Positions 29,053 to 39,793 of a stretch of 64,000 nt of DNA are shown here, one piece after another. Numbering within the stretch: the first letter of the stretch is position 1; each line of letters begins with the position of its first letter. The notes under the pieces were generated by a model. That model was not told where the DNA came from. It did no database searches and saw only the letters and a list, made by a program, of their open reading frames with translations. This DNA comes from Clostridium thermarum (lineage in GTDB: Bacteria; Bacillota; Clostridia; Clostridiales; Clostridiaceae), in the NCBI RefSeq assembly GCF_006351925.1, contig NZ_CP040924.1, forward strand, positions 3,229,001-3,293,000, given 5' to 3'. The position numbers and the translations under genes are program-made.

Positions 29053-30105
29053 TTACTTTAATTTATACAATATACATGCTATAAAAAGTTCCATCAATTC
29101 TACAAAATTTCTCGGGTCTTTTCCGGTAATTTCCTGAATCTTTTTTAACCTATAGTTTAAGCTGTTTCTATGAATATGCAGTTCAGCCGCCGTGCTGTTT
29201 ACCTCTCCATTTAACATAATATATGTAATTAGTGTATCAATTAAATCTAAGCCCTTTGATTCTTCATTAATCTTTTCCACCAGACTATAAAAGCTATCTT
29301 TTTTTATAGTCTTTACTATGGAGTCAATAAAGGCCAATTCACTATAATTACATATCTTCTTCTTCATTCCCAGCTTTTCTGTAATGCCAATAGCCTTTAT
29401 GGCCTGTTGAACAGACTTGGACATAATCTCCTGCTTGCTGCCCACTCCCACTTTAGTTATGTTATACAGGCTTTCACAAAGAGTTATGATCCTTTTGTTA
29501 AGCTTATTATCAGCTTTCATAAAGATTAGAACCCTTCCGAGATTTATCCTCACTACGTATTCTTCTGGGTATAAATACTTCTTGAGTTTATCAACTATGT
29601 TTTTTTCACCGTTATTTATGACTACAGCAGTTCTATTTATATTTAAGTCTATGTGTAAGGCTTCAGCCATATGTAAGAAGTTCTCATCGTAATCCTTGCT
29701 ATAGGCCCATTGATATAAAAACTCTTCCTTTACTCTTTCTCTTGTCCTTCTCTCATTGAAGGCATATTCTTGGTTTATGAGCAGCTCCGCAGTAACTTTT
29801 ACAATCGATGCAAAAGCCTCCACAGTACTGGGATCGCCGCTTATGCCTATAACCCCCATAATTTCATTGTTAAAATATATAGGAACATTGACACCTGGCT
29901 TTGCCCCTCCTGCAATCTTATGAACAGCTATGAGTTTCTCTTCTCTGATTGCCTTTACAGCCCCTTGATGAAGCTGTCCTATTCTGCTTTTATCCCCGCT
30001 GCCAATTATGATGCCATCAGCATTCATAATATTTACGTTATAGGGGATTACCTCCATCATCTTATCCACAATATTTTGAGCTAAATGCTCTGTAAGCTTG
30101 ATCAT
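29053..30105 (-). CDS. cdaR: CdaR-type sugar diacid regulator
   Basis: 350 residues with an N-terminal diacid-recognition domain (residues about 1-135, including VVPYNVNIMNADG-like and GVIGISGDPSTVEAFA) and a C-terminal PucR/HTH_30 helix-turn-helix (LHIHRNSLNYRLKKIQEITG). In E. coli CdaR activates glycerate, galactarate and glucarate genes. It is transcribed in the same direction as the permease and glycerate kinase, 131 nt upstream, and most likely controls them. Confidence 0.9.
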   Translation of the reverse strand: MIKLTEHLAQNIVDKMMEVIPYNVNIMNADGIIIGSGDKSRIGQLHQGAVKAIREEKLIAVHKIAGGAKPGVNVPIYFNNEIMGVIGISGDPSTVEAFASIVKVTAELLINQEYAFNERRTRERVKEEFLYQWAYSKDYDENFLHMAEALHIDLNINRTAVVINNGEKNIVDKLKKYLYPEEYVVRINLGRVLIFMKADNKLNKRIITLCESLYNITKVGVGSKQEIMSKSVQQAIKAIGITEKLGMKKKICNYSELAFIDSIVKTIKKDSFYSLVEKINEESKGLDLIDTLITYIMLNGEVNSTAAELHIHRNSLNYRLKKIQEITGKDPRNFVELMELFIACILYKLK

Positions 30106-30180
30106 ATGTTTTGCTCCTTATTTTAAGATTTAGATTGGTATATTCTATATGATAACCAAAATTTATATTAAGATAAAGCA

Positions 30181-30207
30181 AAAAGAGGGAGTTACCTTCT
30201 CCCTCTT
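30181..30207 (-). terminator. Terminator after GH31 alpha-glucosidase
   Basis: AGAGGGAG / CTCCCTCT stem and, on the minus strand, a TTTTT tract, 11 nt beyond the stop. Confidence 0.85.
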
Positions 30208-30217
30208 ATAGTCAGTG

Positions 30218-32593
30218 CTATTTTATTTTTATATTGTGTTCTCCCTTTAGAGATACTACAAAATCAATACCGCCTTCACTCTTATCAAAATCAACCTTAA
30301 CCCCATCAACCACTATCTCTGATGGTTCTACATTGTTGATATGCAGTTTTAAGCCTTCATATTTCTTGTTAAAACCATCATTTTTAGTAGATACTGAGAT
30401 GCTAAGCTCATTATTGTTTTCTAGTAGGAATTCAAATAAATTATACTTTCCATCCCTATATTCAAAGCTCTCTCCATCATCTTGATAGTGCAGATAGGAG
30501 GAACTTTCTCCCTTAACCGGTGGATAAATATCCAATGTTAGTTCTTTAACCTCTATTTCTCCAACATAATTTTGAGGTGGGTAGTTCGGTATAACTGAAC
30601 CAGCCTTAATATATATAGGACAAACATCCAGCGGAGCTTCCTTAATTATATGCTGCCCCCCTTGGAACTCTTCCTTAGTCCAATAATCTACCCAGTTGTC
30701 TCCTTCAGGCAGATACACCGTTCTAACCTTTCTTCCCTGCTCAACTATCGGCGCCACCAATATATTATCTCCGCACAGGAATTCATCGTTTATTTCATAG
30801 GTGTTACCATCTTCTTGATAGTTCAGCAGCAGTGGCCTGATTACAGGAAGTCCGGTGTTCTCCACCTGCCACATTATATCATATATATACGGTAACAGCT
30901 TATATCTAAGCTTTATATACTTCCTATTGATTTCTTCTGTCTTTTCATCAAAGGCCCAAGGCTCCTGATCTCTTGTGTTCATTGCGGAGTGATTTCTAAA
31001 CAGTGGAGTAAAGGCTCCTACCTGCACCCATCTGCTTAAGAGCTCCGGTGTACAATCGTGTCCAAAGCCACCTACATCAGTACCGCAGAAGGCCATACCG
31101 CTTAAGCCTAAGTTCATAAGCATGGGCAATGACATTCTAAGATGCTCCCAAAGGCTCTGATTATCTCCGGTCCATACGGTGGAATACTTTTGTGTTCCAG
31201 CATAGCAGGCTCTTGTTATAACAAAGGGTCTTTTGCCGGTATACTTCTTTATACCCTCATAGGTGGCCTTTGACATATAGTGTCCATAGACATTGTGTAT
31301 TTCCTTATGCTGCGCCTCGATACCATCATTATTGAACATTACATCCATAGGCAGCGGTCCATTGAAGCTGGCGGGCTCGTTCATGTCATTCCATATGCCG
31401 GAAACACCGTAATCCATCATTATCTTTTGATTATCCGCCCACCAATTTCTTACCTTCTCATTGGCGAAGTCCGGATAAACGGAATCTCCAGGCCACACTC
31501 TGTTTACATAGGTTACTCCATCTTTATCTGTGGCATAATAGCCCTTTTCAAGACCCTCATCATATATTTTATAACCCTTATCCTTTTTAACACCTGGGTC
31601 AATTATAGTAACAGCCTTAAAGCCTTTTTCCTTTAATTTTGCCAAGAAATCTTTGGGATTTGGGAACCTGTTTTTATCCCAGGTAAATACTCTGTAGCCA
31701 TCCATGTAATCTATGTCAAAGTGTATAACGTCACAGGGAATATCTCTTTTTCTGAAATTATCTGCAAGCTCCCACACACTTTCCTCAGGACTATAGGACC
31801 ATCTGGACTGGTGATATCCCAAGGCCCAAAGCTGAGGCAGGGGAGCTCTTCCGGTAAGCTTTGTATAGCCTCCCACTACTTCTTTTACACTTGGTCCATA
31901 GATAAAGTAATAGTCCAAGTTTCCATCCACTGATGAGAAGTAGTAATAATTCTGATTTTCTTTTCCCATATCAAAATGGGTTTCAAAGGTATTATCAAAG
32001 AAAATACCAAAGGCCTTTTTATCCTTCATAGCTATGAAAAAGGGAATCGATTTATAAAGTGCTTCATATGATTCCACATGAGGACTTGGATCATCCGTAT
32101 TCCACATCTTGTAATGGTAGCCTTTTTTATTTAGATGACCTGTCTTTTCTCCAAAGCCATAGAAGAACATATCCTCTTCCATCTTCTTTACAATGGTTAC
32201 CTCTGCTCCTTGTTCCTGAGCTGTCTTATGCCCTTCTTCTTCCGCTAATTTAAAGTCTCCGGTTCTTCTTGGGGCCGGCTTTCTATCTCCCCTATAATCC
32301 TCACAGATTACCCTGCCCATCTCATCATATATATCAACCTTAAACTCATCAAAAATCCTAACCTGAAGCCTTTCTGTAGTAATTAATATAGAGTTCTTCT
32401 CCTCTTTAGCATCAAAGCTGCATGGTTCAACTTCCAAGTTTTCTACGGCTTTTGATACACGCTGTTCTCTATGCAGCGGTACAAAAAAGTTAATTATGTA
32501 CGGATTAATAACTTCTACCGTTGCCATGATATTTTCATATTGGATGAATACTTTATTATCTGCTTTATTATAAGACTTAATATTTCCGAACAT
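30218..32593 (-). CDS. GH31 alpha-glucosidase
   Basis: 791 residues of glycoside hydrolase family 31. The catalytic nucleophile Asp lies in GIWNDMNEP (about residue 415), followed by a conserved HNVYGHYMSKATYEG and the acid/base region around WTGDNQS. No signal peptide, so it acts on imported oligosaccharides. RBS AGGTGAGGTG. It does not carry the upstream 35-bp element found at the other carbohydrate genes, so it may be regulated separately. The second GH31 gene in this window (44821) is the xylosidase type. Confidence 0.9.
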   Translation of the reverse strand: MFGNIKSYNKADNKVFIQYENIMATVEVINPYIINFFVPLHREQRVSKAVENLEVEPCSFDAKEEKNSILITTERLQVRIFDEFKVDIYDEMGRVICEDYRGDRKPAPRRTGDFKLAEEEGHKTAQEQGAEVTIVKKMEEDMFFYGFGEKTGHLNKKGYHYKMWNTDDPSPHVESYEALYKSIPFFIAMKDKKAFGIFFDNTFETHFDMGKENQNYYYFSSVDGNLDYYFIYGPSVKEVVGGYTKLTGRAPLPQLWALGYHQSRWSYSPEESVWELADNFRKRDIPCDVIHFDIDYMDGYRVFTWDKNRFPNPKDFLAKLKEKGFKAVTIIDPGVKKDKGYKIYDEGLEKGYYATDKDGVTYVNRVWPGDSVYPDFANEKVRNWWADNQKIMMDYGVSGIWNDMNEPASFNGPLPMDVMFNNDGIEAQHKEIHNVYGHYMSKATYEGIKKYTGKRPFVITRACYAGTQKYSTVWTGDNQSLWEHLRMSLPMLMNLGLSGMAFCGTDVGGFGHDCTPELLSRWVQVGAFTPLFRNHSAMNTRDQEPWAFDEKTEEINRKYIKLRYKLLPYIYDIMWQVENTGLPVIRPLLLNYQEDGNTYEINDEFLCGDNILVAPIVEQGRKVRTVYLPEGDNWVDYWTKEEFQGGQHIIKEAPLDVCPIYIKAGSVIPNYPPQNYVGEIEVKELTLDIYPPVKGESSSYLHYQDDGESFEYRDGKYNLFEFLLENNNELSISVSTKNDGFNKKYEGLKLHINNVEPSEIVVDGVKVDFDKSEGGIDFVVSLKGEHNIKIK

Positions 32594-32816
32594 TTTATCA
32601 CCTCACCTTTATTTAAATCAAATTCTAAACTATTGGTTTTATTAAGACAACAACTAATTTTAGATAATTTAAAACTATTTTTGGACATTGTCCTAGAAAA
32701 TACTCAATATATTTCTAATAGCAACTGATAATAATTATTATTAAACTTCATTATTTGCACATATTATTGTATTATAATAGTATAAATGTGTTTACATATC
32801 ATAGGAGGATGTTTCA

Positions 32817-33521
32817 ATGAATAATGTTTCAATTATACTTGCCTTTGCTGCAGGTTTATTATCATTTCTTTCACCCTGTGTGCTGCCCTTAGTGCCTGCT
32901 TACATAAGCTATCTCACCGGAACTTCTGCAAAGGTTGTAAATGCTCAAAAAACAAAACTCTATGCAGTATACAAGGCTTTAGGCTTTGTTATTGGTTTTT
33001 CCATGATTTTCATCATAATGGGAGCTTCAGCAACTTCCTTCGGCAGGCTATTTCTTAAGCATCAAAACAGCTTTAGAATGATAAGCGGTACTTTGATTAT
33101 CATTTTTGGCATTCATACTACCGGACTATTAAAAATAAAGTTCTTCTATCGAGAATTCAGATTTCTTAAGTTTAATTCTGACCGCAAAAGTTACAGTTCA
33201 ATCCTAATTGGAATGGCCTTTGCCGGCGGCTGGACTCCATGTGTGGGACCAATTTTAGGTTCCATACTGCTGTATGCTTCAAATCTGAGTACAATTTATA
33301 AGGGTATCCTGCTTTTGGTGGTATATTCGCTAGGCTTGGCAACACCTTTTCTGCTGACGGCCTATGCCATAGACCAATTTACTAATCTAATGACTAAGTA
33401 CAGAAAGTACCTTCCCTCAGTATCAATTATCAGTGGTATTCTAATGATAATTATGGGCGTATTAATATTTACAAATAAGCTAAGCATATTAGCTCAATAT
33501 TTCAATTTTATAAACTTTTAA
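32817..33521 (+). CDS. ccdA: CcdA-type thiol-disulfide membrane transporter
   Basis: 234 residues, six predicted membrane helices, with the redox Cys in LSPCVLPLVP (residue about 22) and GWTPCVGPI (about residue 143). CcdA passes electrons from cytoplasmic thioredoxin across the membrane to extracytoplasmic thioredoxin-like proteins; the next gene encodes such a partner, 12 nt downstream. RBS AGGAGG. Confidence 0.92.
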   Translation: MNNVSIILAFAAGLLSFLSPCVLPLVPAYISYLTGTSAKVVNAQKTKLYAVYKALGFVIGFSMIFIIMGASATSFGRLFLKHQNSFRMISGTLIIIFGIHTTGLLKIKFFYREFRFLKFNSDRKSYSSILIGMAFAGGWTPCVGPILGSILLYASNLSTIYKGILLLVVYSLGLATPFLLTAYAIDQFTNLMTKYRKYLPSVSIISGILMIIMGVLIFTNKLSILAQYFNFINF

Positions 33522-33533
33522 GGAGAGATTTAA

Positions 33534-34124
33534 ATGAAAAAAATAATTCCTTTTGCAGTGTTGGTATTTATCCTGTTCGGCAGTGCCTACTACATAGTCT
33601 CCAACAATAACCTTTTACCGAATAATTTAAGCACTGAAGAAAATAAAGATTCAGTTAATGATGATGTGAACTCAAAAGTGGCTAGTAATGAAGATACTAA
33701 AGAAGAAGAAGTAAAAGTAAAGGCTCCGGATTTTACTCTTACAGATACTCAGGGCAACAAAGTTACTCTTAGCGACCTTAAGGGTAAAAAGGTATATTTA
33801 AACTTTTGGGCCACTTGGTGTCCTCCTTGTAGAAAAGAGATGCCGGACATTGAGAAGCTGTACCAAGAGACAAAGGACTCTGATCTTGTAATCCTGGCAG
33901 TTAATTTAGGTGAAGATAAAGACACAGTTACTGCATTTGCAGATAAAAACAACTACAACTTCAGGATTCTATTAGATTCCGCTGAAACTGTAGCAATTGA
34001 TTATCAAATCCGTTCGATTCCAACTTCCTACTTTATAGATGAAGAAGGTTACGTAAGAGCCGGAAAAATCGGCCTTATGACTTTGGAAGAGATGAAGCAA
34101 TATGTGGAACTTTTAAATAAATAA
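33534..34124 (+). CDS. Membrane-anchored TlpA/ResA-like thioredoxin
   Basis: 196 residues: N-terminal signal anchor (about residues 1-22), an acidic linker, then a thioredoxin fold with active site FWATWCPPCRKE near residue 100. ResA/TlpA proteins reduce disulfides in cytochrome c apoproteins or spore and envelope proteins. It is coupled to ccdA, which would keep it reduced. Confidence 0.92.
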   Translation: MKKIIPFAVLVFILFGSAYYIVSNNNLLPNNLSTEENKDSVNDDVNSKVASNEDTKEEEVKVKAPDFTLTDTQGNKVTLSDLKGKKVYLNFWATWCPPCRKEMPDIEKLYQETKDSDLVILAVNLGEDKDTVTAFADKNNYNFRILLDSAETVAIDYQIRSIPTSYFIDEEGYVRAGKIGLMTLEEMKQYVELLNK

Positions 34125-34134
34125 GTACAATATA

Positions 34135-34181
34135 AAAAAGAGCAGTTCAGCACCTTAAGAAAAGTGTGAACCACTCTTTTT
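34135..34181. terminator. Bidirectional terminator between tlpA-like and CE7 esterase genes
   Basis: Long imperfect stem AAAAAAGAG(c)AGTTCA / TGAAC(c)CACTCTTTTTTT with T-runs on both strands. Confidence 0.85.
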
Positions 34182-34184
34182 TTA

Positions 34185-35150
34185 CTAGCCAAATATCTTT
34201 TTTATAAAAGCAATTTTTTCTTCTTCATGGGCTGTAAATCCTCCGTGAGCATATTCAGGATAAACTCTGATTTCCTTTTCTGCATTAATATGATTGTATG
34301 CAGCAAAGCAGGTAGATGGTGGGCAAACTGTGTCCTCCAGCCCCACACTTATCAGGGTCTTAGCCTTAATTCTTGTGGCCAAATTCATGCCATCAAAATA
34401 ACTTAAGGTCCTATACACCTGATCTTCTGTCCTATGTAAGCTGTCATGAATTTTGAAATAATGATATATTTCATTGTAAGGCCCCTCCGTAGATAACCTT
34501 ACAGAACGTCTAAAGTGACATAGGTATGGTATATCTGCCATAACCACCTTCACATCCTTTGAAAGGGCACCTACTGCTAGAGATAGGCCACCTCCTTGGC
34601 TTCCACCCTCTACCGCAATCTTATTTACATCTATCTCTTCTCTGGTTTTTATAAACTCAATTGCCCTTACAGAGTCCATAAAAGCATATAAATAGTAGTA
34701 GTTATTGTGGTCTAAAATACCCTTGGTCATCCAGCCGCAAGCCCCACCATTGCCATAATGATTGTGATCGGGACTTTCTACATCCTGACCTCTTACATCC
34801 ATCATGAGGCATCCATAGCCCATAACAGTAAACTTGAAGGCATGGCTTATAACAAGGTTGTTCCAATTGTAGCCATGATAATATACCACCACCGGAACCT
34901 TATTTTCTGCACTGGCTCCCTTTGGCAGTACTAGCCTTCCGTGAATCCTTGAATTTCTAAAGCCATCAAAGTAAATATCATATACTTTTATTGTATCTAT
35001 GGGATAAGCTGCCGGCTTAACTTCATCATTGAGTGGATACTTATCAGATTCAGCTAAAATGCCCTCCCAAAAGTCATCAAAATCCTTTTCTTTTGTCAGT
35101 TCTGGTTTATATTCCCTAAGTTCTTCAATTGGTAAATCAAATAAATTCAT
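34185..35150 (-). CDS. CE7 acetyl esterase (acetyl xylan esterase / cephalosporin-C deacetylase)
   Basis: 321 residues of carbohydrate esterase family 7. Triad: Ser in EGGSQGGGLS (about residue 182), Asp in GLEDTVCPPS (about 269), His in YAHGGF (about 302). It lacks a signal peptide and so deacetylates imported oligosaccharides. RBS TTGAGGTG. Its upstream neighbour is a chimeric pseudogene and, before that, the GH95 gene; I infer one transcript driven by the element at 38295-38339. Confidence 0.9.
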   Translation of the reverse strand: MNLFDLPIEELREYKPELTKEKDFDDFWEGILAESDKYPLNDEVKPAAYPIDTIKVYDIYFDGFRNSRIHGRLVLPKGASAENKVPVVVYYHGYNWNNLVISHAFKFTVMGYGCLMMDVRGQDVESPDHNHYGNGGACGWMTKGILDHNNYYYLYAFMDSVRAIEFIKTREEIDVNKIAVEGGSQGGGLSLAVGALSKDVKVVMADIPYLCHFRRSVRLSTEGPYNEIYHYFKIHDSLHRTEDQVYRTLSYFDGMNLATRIKAKTLISVGLEDTVCPPSTCFAAYNHINAEKEIRVYPEYAHGGFTAHEEEKIAFIKKIFG

Positions 35151-35189
35151 CTTTTCACCTCAAAAGTTATTTTATTATTTTATTTTAAG

Positions 35190-35903
35190 TTATTTATAAT
35201 TTAAATCTTTATCTACAGTAAAAATCGCCCTTTGCCTTATATCCTCGCTGGAGCTGCCTATTAGGATCTCAAATTCTCCTGCTTCTACCTGCCAGCAGTG
35301 CTTTGTTTCATCAACCACTACCGGCAGTGGTGCCCAGGTTCTCTCTGCTTTATTTGCAGCAACCAATGACTTTACCGCGTCTTGATAATCCCAGGCAGCA
35401 TCCGCTAATCCTAAAACTCTGCCTGAGGACAGCTTTGCAATATAGACATCATATTTGTGAGTAAAGGATTCGGGATCCAGTAAGCCTTCTGCATTCAATT
35501 TATTTAACCACTTATAGTAATCCTTCATTCCTTCAACGGTAAACTTATATTTTGCTTCCTGTTTCTCATCGTCTATTGCCCACTGGCCGTCATCCGGTAT
35601 TCCTAATGCAAAGCCTGCAGGATTTGCAAGAGTTATATACCATCTCCAGTCACTGGCCATTAAGGATAGTCCTATGGTATCCTGTCCATCTATCTTTGGA
35701 TACTTCTGCTTATAGGTTCTAATAGCATTTTCAAAATCCTTTAAGTTCTTTATTTGTGGATAGCCTAATTCTTTTAGAACTGCATGCTGGAGCTGAAAAG
35801 TACCGCTGGGTATCCAGGTACCAGTACTTACTCCATTGGTACCTACAGTATATATGGCATCATTATCAGGACTATATTTTTCTCCCTCTATTTTAGTGAC
35901 CCA
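35190..35903 (-). pseudogene. Chimeric remnant: solute-binding protein fragment fused to GH3 C-terminus
   Basis: Reading from 35903 to 35190 there is one open frame without a proper start. The first ~200 codons match the solute-binding lipoprotein at 47293-48993 closely (for example GFALGIPDDGQWAIDDEKQE in both), though the N-terminal third is missing and an internal deletion joins WVTKIEGEKYSPDN. After DETKH the sequence changes to CWQVEAGEFEILIGSSSEDI, typical of the Fn3-like C-terminus of GH3 beta-glucosidases. The open frame begins 17 nt after the GH95 stop. An internal ATG at 35660 lacks an obvious RBS. It is best read as scars of deletions that removed a transporter gene and a beta-glucosidase gene. 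Confidence 0.85.
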
Positions 35904-35920
35904 TTATTCTAGATGTGAAT

Positions 35921-38215
35921 CTAGCCTTGTATAGGTTCAACAGTATACTCCCCCTGCTTATCTGTACTGAATGAAATAGTTCCTGAGTTTTCATCCCATG
36001 CTGCATCCAACACATTACCTTTGCTATATACCTTCACAGGTATATCAGTCCTTATTTTGCACACAGTTCTCTCTTTAGATACAATAACTGCTTTACTTAA
36101 TCTGTTATTGTTCCATTCTATACTTACTGTAAAGCCTCCTCGTGCGCAAAGTCCGCTGACACTGCCACTGTTCCACGCCCTAGGAATTGCCGGCAGGAGA
36201 GCTAATTCCCCGTCATGACTTTGCAGGAGCATCTCTGCAATTCCTGCAGTACCTCCAAAATTACCGTCAATTTGGAAGGGGGGGTGATTGTCCAATAAGT
36301 TGTTAAGGGTTGATTTCCTCAGTAACTCCAGCACATTCTCGTAAGCCTTTTCCCCGTCTTCCAAACGAGCCCACATGTTAATTATCCAAGCCCTGCTCCA
36401 ACCGGTATGGCCTCCACCATAGGAAAGCCTTCTTTTCAAAGTCCTTCTTGCTGCTTCCGCCAGTTCCGGAGTCCTTCTTACAGTAATCTGATTTGAAGGA
36501 TGGAGAGCAAAGAGCTGTGATATATGTCTGTGTCCCGGTTCCACTTCATCATAGTCCTCTGCCCATTCCTGTATTTGACCATGCTTTCCTATTTGTATCT
36601 CAGGCAGCTTAGTGATCATGCCTTCAAGTTTATTTTTAAACTCCCTATCCAGTGCCAGTATTTGTGAAGCTTTTATACAGGCCCTAAACAGGGCATATAT
36701 TATCTGGCTATCCATAGAAGGAGCTATACATAGGTTTCCGCTCTGTCCATTGGGAAGCAGGTACGTATTTTCCGGAGATACTGATGGACAGGTTACCAGA
36801 TTTCCTTTGCTATCTTCTATGAGGAAATCTACAAAAAACTCTGCAGCTTCTTTCATGGTTTCATAGGCCTTCAGCAGGAATTGCTTATCTAAGGTGAATT
36901 CATAGTGTTCCCAAAGATGAAGACACAGCCAGGCAGCCCCCATGGGCCATTGTGTGGCAGGCATCCATAGGTCTTGTGGTGCTGTATCTCCCCATAAATC
37001 TGTATTATGGTGACATACAAAGCCCCTGCAGTCATACATTTTTCTTGCTGTCCTTCTACCTGAAGGCCTCATCCTTTCAATCAAGTCAAAGAGCGGGAGA
37101 TGACATTCAGATAAGTTACAAACTTCTGCCGGCCAATAGTTCATCTCTGTGTTAATATTTATGGTGTATTTACTGTCCCAGGCTGGGAACATATCCTTAT
37201 TCCATATACCCTGTAGATTAGCCGGTTGAGTCCCTGGCCTGCTGCTTGATATCAGAAGATATCTTCCGAATTGGAAATATAGGTTTAAGAGACCAAAATC
37301 CTCTTTTCCTTCCTTAATTCTGTTTAATCTTTCATCTGTAGGCAGCAACTCCAGATTCTCTGCAGTGTCTGAGCTTTTAAAATCTATACTGACTCTGTGA
37401 AAATAACTTTTATATTCTTCTATATGCTTACTCTTGAGTTCTTCATAGGGTACCTTAACTGCAGCTTCAATAGTATTTTTACACCATTGCTCAGGATTAT
37501 CCTCATAAAATGAAGTTCGTGCTGTAAGGTATATGATTGCAGCATCAGCGTCTTCTACAATGAGTACATTTCCTATTCTATGGGCCTTTCCTCCTACACT
37601 TTGAACCTTGGCCAAAGTGATGAATTTTACTCCTCCTTCACCACAGTTTCCCCTCATTATTACACTGTCTTCGCCGGCACCCTTGAGCTCATCAAAGGAC
37701 CTCCATCTGTCCAAATGGACCTTAAAGGATACAGTGCCTGGTTTATCAGCTGTAATCCTGACCACCATTACCCCATGTACTGCACTGGAGAATATCTCCC
37801 TTTTATAGAAGGTATCCTCGATGCTATAGGTAACAGAACTTATAGCCTTGCTTATATCAAGCTCTCTCCTATAGTTCTTGGCCTCTCCCTCCTGTTTATA
37901 AAAATCTATATACATTTCGCCTAGGGTCTGATATTGTCTGGCACCCTCAGGAGTACCGGAAAGAGCCATAATAGCCAGATCTTCAGCTTCTTTAAGCTTG
38001 CCCTCGAAGAGATATTGCCTGATCACAGGAAGATATTTTAAGGCATCCTCGTTAATTCGGTCTACCGGCTTGCCATAGTATACACTGTCCTCGTTGAGCT
38101 GTATGTGTTCCCTGTTGATACCGCCATATATCATTCCACCAAGAGTACCGTTACCTATGGGCAGCGCCTCATTCCAGTTATCAGGAGCTGCTGGTTTTGA
38201 ATACCACAATTTCAT
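35921..38215 (-). CDS. GH95 family glycosidase (alpha-1,2-L-fucosidase type)
   Basis: 764 residues from the ATG at 38215 (RBS GAGGTGG; an earlier in-frame ATG at 38230 has none). N-terminal segment [20 protein letters not shown] and the (alpha/alpha)6 region with [14 protein letters not shown] are characteristic of GH95. Members remove alpha-1,2-fucose, some alpha-L-galactose, from plant or host glycans. No signal peptide, so it works inside the cell. A putative YesN site lies 80-120 nt upstream. Confidence 0.88.
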   Translation of the reverse strand: MKLWYSKPAAPDNWNEALPIGNGTLGGMIYGGINREHIQLNEDSVYYGKPVDRINEDALKYLPVIRQYLFEGKLKEAEDLAIMALSGTPEGARQYQTLGEMYIDFYKQEGEAKNYRRELDISKAISSVTYSIEDTFYKREIFSSAVHGVMVVRITADKPGTVSFKVHLDRWRSFDELKGAGEDSVIMRGNCGEGGVKFITLAKVQSVGGKAHRIGNVLIVEDADAAIIYLTARTSFYEDNPEQWCKNTIEAAVKVPYEELKSKHIEEYKSYFHRVSIDFKSSDTAENLELLPTDERLNRIKEGKEDFGLLNLYFQFGRYLLISSSRPGTQPANLQGIWNKDMFPAWDSKYTININTEMNYWPAEVCNLSECHLPLFDLIERMRPSGRRTARKMYDCRGFVCHHNTDLWGDTAPQDLWMPATQWPMGAAWLCLHLWEHYEFTLDKQFLLKAYETMKEAAEFFVDFLIEDSKGNLVTCPSVSPENTYLLPNGQSGNLCIAPSMDSQIIYALFRACIKASQILALDREFKNKLEGMITKLPEIQIGKHGQIQEWAEDYDEVEPGHRHISQLFALHPSNQITVRRTPELAEAARRTLKRRLSYGGGHTGWSRAWIINMWARLEDGEKAYENVLELLRKSTLNNLLDNHPPFQIDGNFGGTAGIAEMLLQSHDGELALLPAIPRAWNSGSVSGLCARGGFTVSIEWNNNRLSKAVIVSKERTVCKIRTDIPVKVYSKGNVLDAAWDENSGTISFSTDKQGEYTVEPIQG

Positions 38216-38294
38216 ATTTATCCACCTCATTATTTTCTATTAAAAAGTTAAAATTAGTCCCTCCAATAACAAGAATAATTTAAAATCTTGTAGA

Positions 38295-38339
38295 GACCTA
38301 CTTCAAAAAATATATATTATTTCATGTAAAAATTAGAGG
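38295..38339 (-). promoter_or_regulatory. Putative YesN activator site and promoter, GH95 operon (site 2)
   Basis: A 35-bp element at 38305-38339, then 4 nt, then a weak -10-like TAGGTC (38295-38300, minus strand). It matches site 1 at 30 of 35 positions and site 4 at 28 of 35. Confidence 0.65.
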
Positions 38340-38417
38340 AATCTGAAAACAACATAAAACAAAAATGGGCTTGCCACACAATAAGCATATTATGGAGCAA
38401 CCCCTCTTGAATTGCTT

Positions 38418-39665
38418 TTATATAATTTCATTTCGCTTCTTTAAGAATATATACAGGATTAATGCTGTCAGTGAACACAGCAAGGCACATATTCCGATAA
38501 AGCTATACCCCGCCTGCAGTCCGATCAAAGTGCCCTTAGAAGCACCGTAAACACCTGTAAAACTATTCTGAAATAAGTCAATAATAGCTCCCACAAGGAA
38601 GTTTCCAATGACACTTCCAATCCCCATAAGGGTTACAGTAAAGCTTATAGCCGTGTCCGTATCCTTTGGATATCGCTTGGCCAGCAGTGCCATAACCGTC
38701 GGATAGATTGGTGCAATTCCACCTCCGGCCAAGGCAAATAAAAAGGCCCCCCTCTCTCCGATAAGTACTCCTAATATAGTAAGTATACCTGAAATCCCGG
38801 AAAAAATTATGAGGGACTTTGTAAAACCGATTTTGTCCGTTAGGGGACCTAGGAAAAGCCTGGCCAGCATAAAAGTGAAAAAGAAACCCGATAACAAGGA
38901 AGATGCAGTAGTTACACCCCACTGATAGGCCTGTTGAAGAAAATTAACCAGCCAACCGCCTACAGCTAGCTCAGAAACAACCCCAAAGGATAGAATAACT
39001 GCTAAGATCCAAGCTACAGGATCTTTAACAAAATTCTTTAAGGGAATTTTCTCCTCTTCCTTTATTTCATCTCCCGGAAACTTAGTAAAAATGGTAATAG
39101 CAAAAGGTATGAGTACCGTAGAAAGCATTATTAAGTACATTCCCCTCCAGCCTACTGCTTTGCCTCCCACATTAATTTTCATAAGCGCTGTGGCAATAAT
39201 AGGTGCCACGGTAGATGCCAAACCATAAAAGCCATGAGATAAATTCATCATCCAACCGGTATTTTTAGTAAAGACACGGGCTGCAATTATGCCTAGGGCA
39301 ATTTCCAGCATACCGTTACCTATATACAATAAAAAATAAGCTGCTGATAAGGTTGGATAGTTTACAGACAGGAATATAAATATTCCTCCAACAAACATAG
39401 TGCCAAAGGCTAGAAGGGCAGAAATTCTTATTCCAAGCTTTTTTGTTAATACTCCCGTAAAACTGCAGGCCAGGAGATATCCCAATGAGTTAAGTGCCAA
39501 CAACAACCCAAGCTGCATTTCATCAAGGCTAAAATCGCCCTGCATCTTTGGAATAGCAGGTCCCTTTATGTTTTCCGAAAAGCCAAAAACTAAGAAGCCT
39601 ATAAAAACTACTGCCAAAGCTAAATAATAGTTCTTCTTATTGAAAGTCTTGCTATTTAAAGTCAT
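38418..39665 (-). CDS. MFS sugar transporter, 12-helix (FHS/FucP-like)
   Basis: 415 residues from the ATG at 39665 (RBS GGAGG), with 12 hydrophobic segments and the loop signature GVLTKKLGIRIS between helices 2 and 3. General layout resembles the fucose:H+ symporter group of the major facilitator superfamily. Positioned upstream of GH95, it could take up the sugar released by that enzyme or export it; substrate not certain. Confidence 0.78.
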   Translation of the reverse strand: MTLNSKTFNKKNYYLALAVVFIGFLVFGFSENIKGPAIPKMQGDFSLDEMQLGLLLALNSLGYLLACSFTGVLTKKLGIRISALLAFGTMFVGGIFIFLSVNYPTLSAAYFLLYIGNGMLEIALGIIAARVFTKNTGWMMNLSHGFYGLASTVAPIIATALMKINVGGKAVGWRGMYLIMLSTVLIPFAITIFTKFPGDEIKEEEKIPLKNFVKDPVAWILAVILSFGVVSELAVGGWLVNFLQQAYQWGVTTASSLLSGFFFTFMLARLFLGPLTDKIGFTKSLIIFSGISGILTILGVLIGERGAFLFALAGGGIAPIYPTVMALLAKRYPKDTDTAISFTVTLMGIGSVIGNFLVGAIIDLFQNSFTGVYGASKGTLIGLQAGYSFIGICALLCSLTALILYIFLKKRNEII

Positions 39666-39793
39666 AATAGTTCCTCCATCTTTCTTCTTCAAATATGATT
39701 CTAACATGCTGCAGTAGTATTTTACCATATTATTTGCTACTATTTATATAGAGCTATAAATAATGACTATTAGAAAAAGCGGGATGTGATAGA

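Noticed and set aside
39729..39793. Fifth YesN-like element before the MFS gene
   Set aside because: Only scattered matches (CTAAT, CAT) and no fixed -10 spacing.
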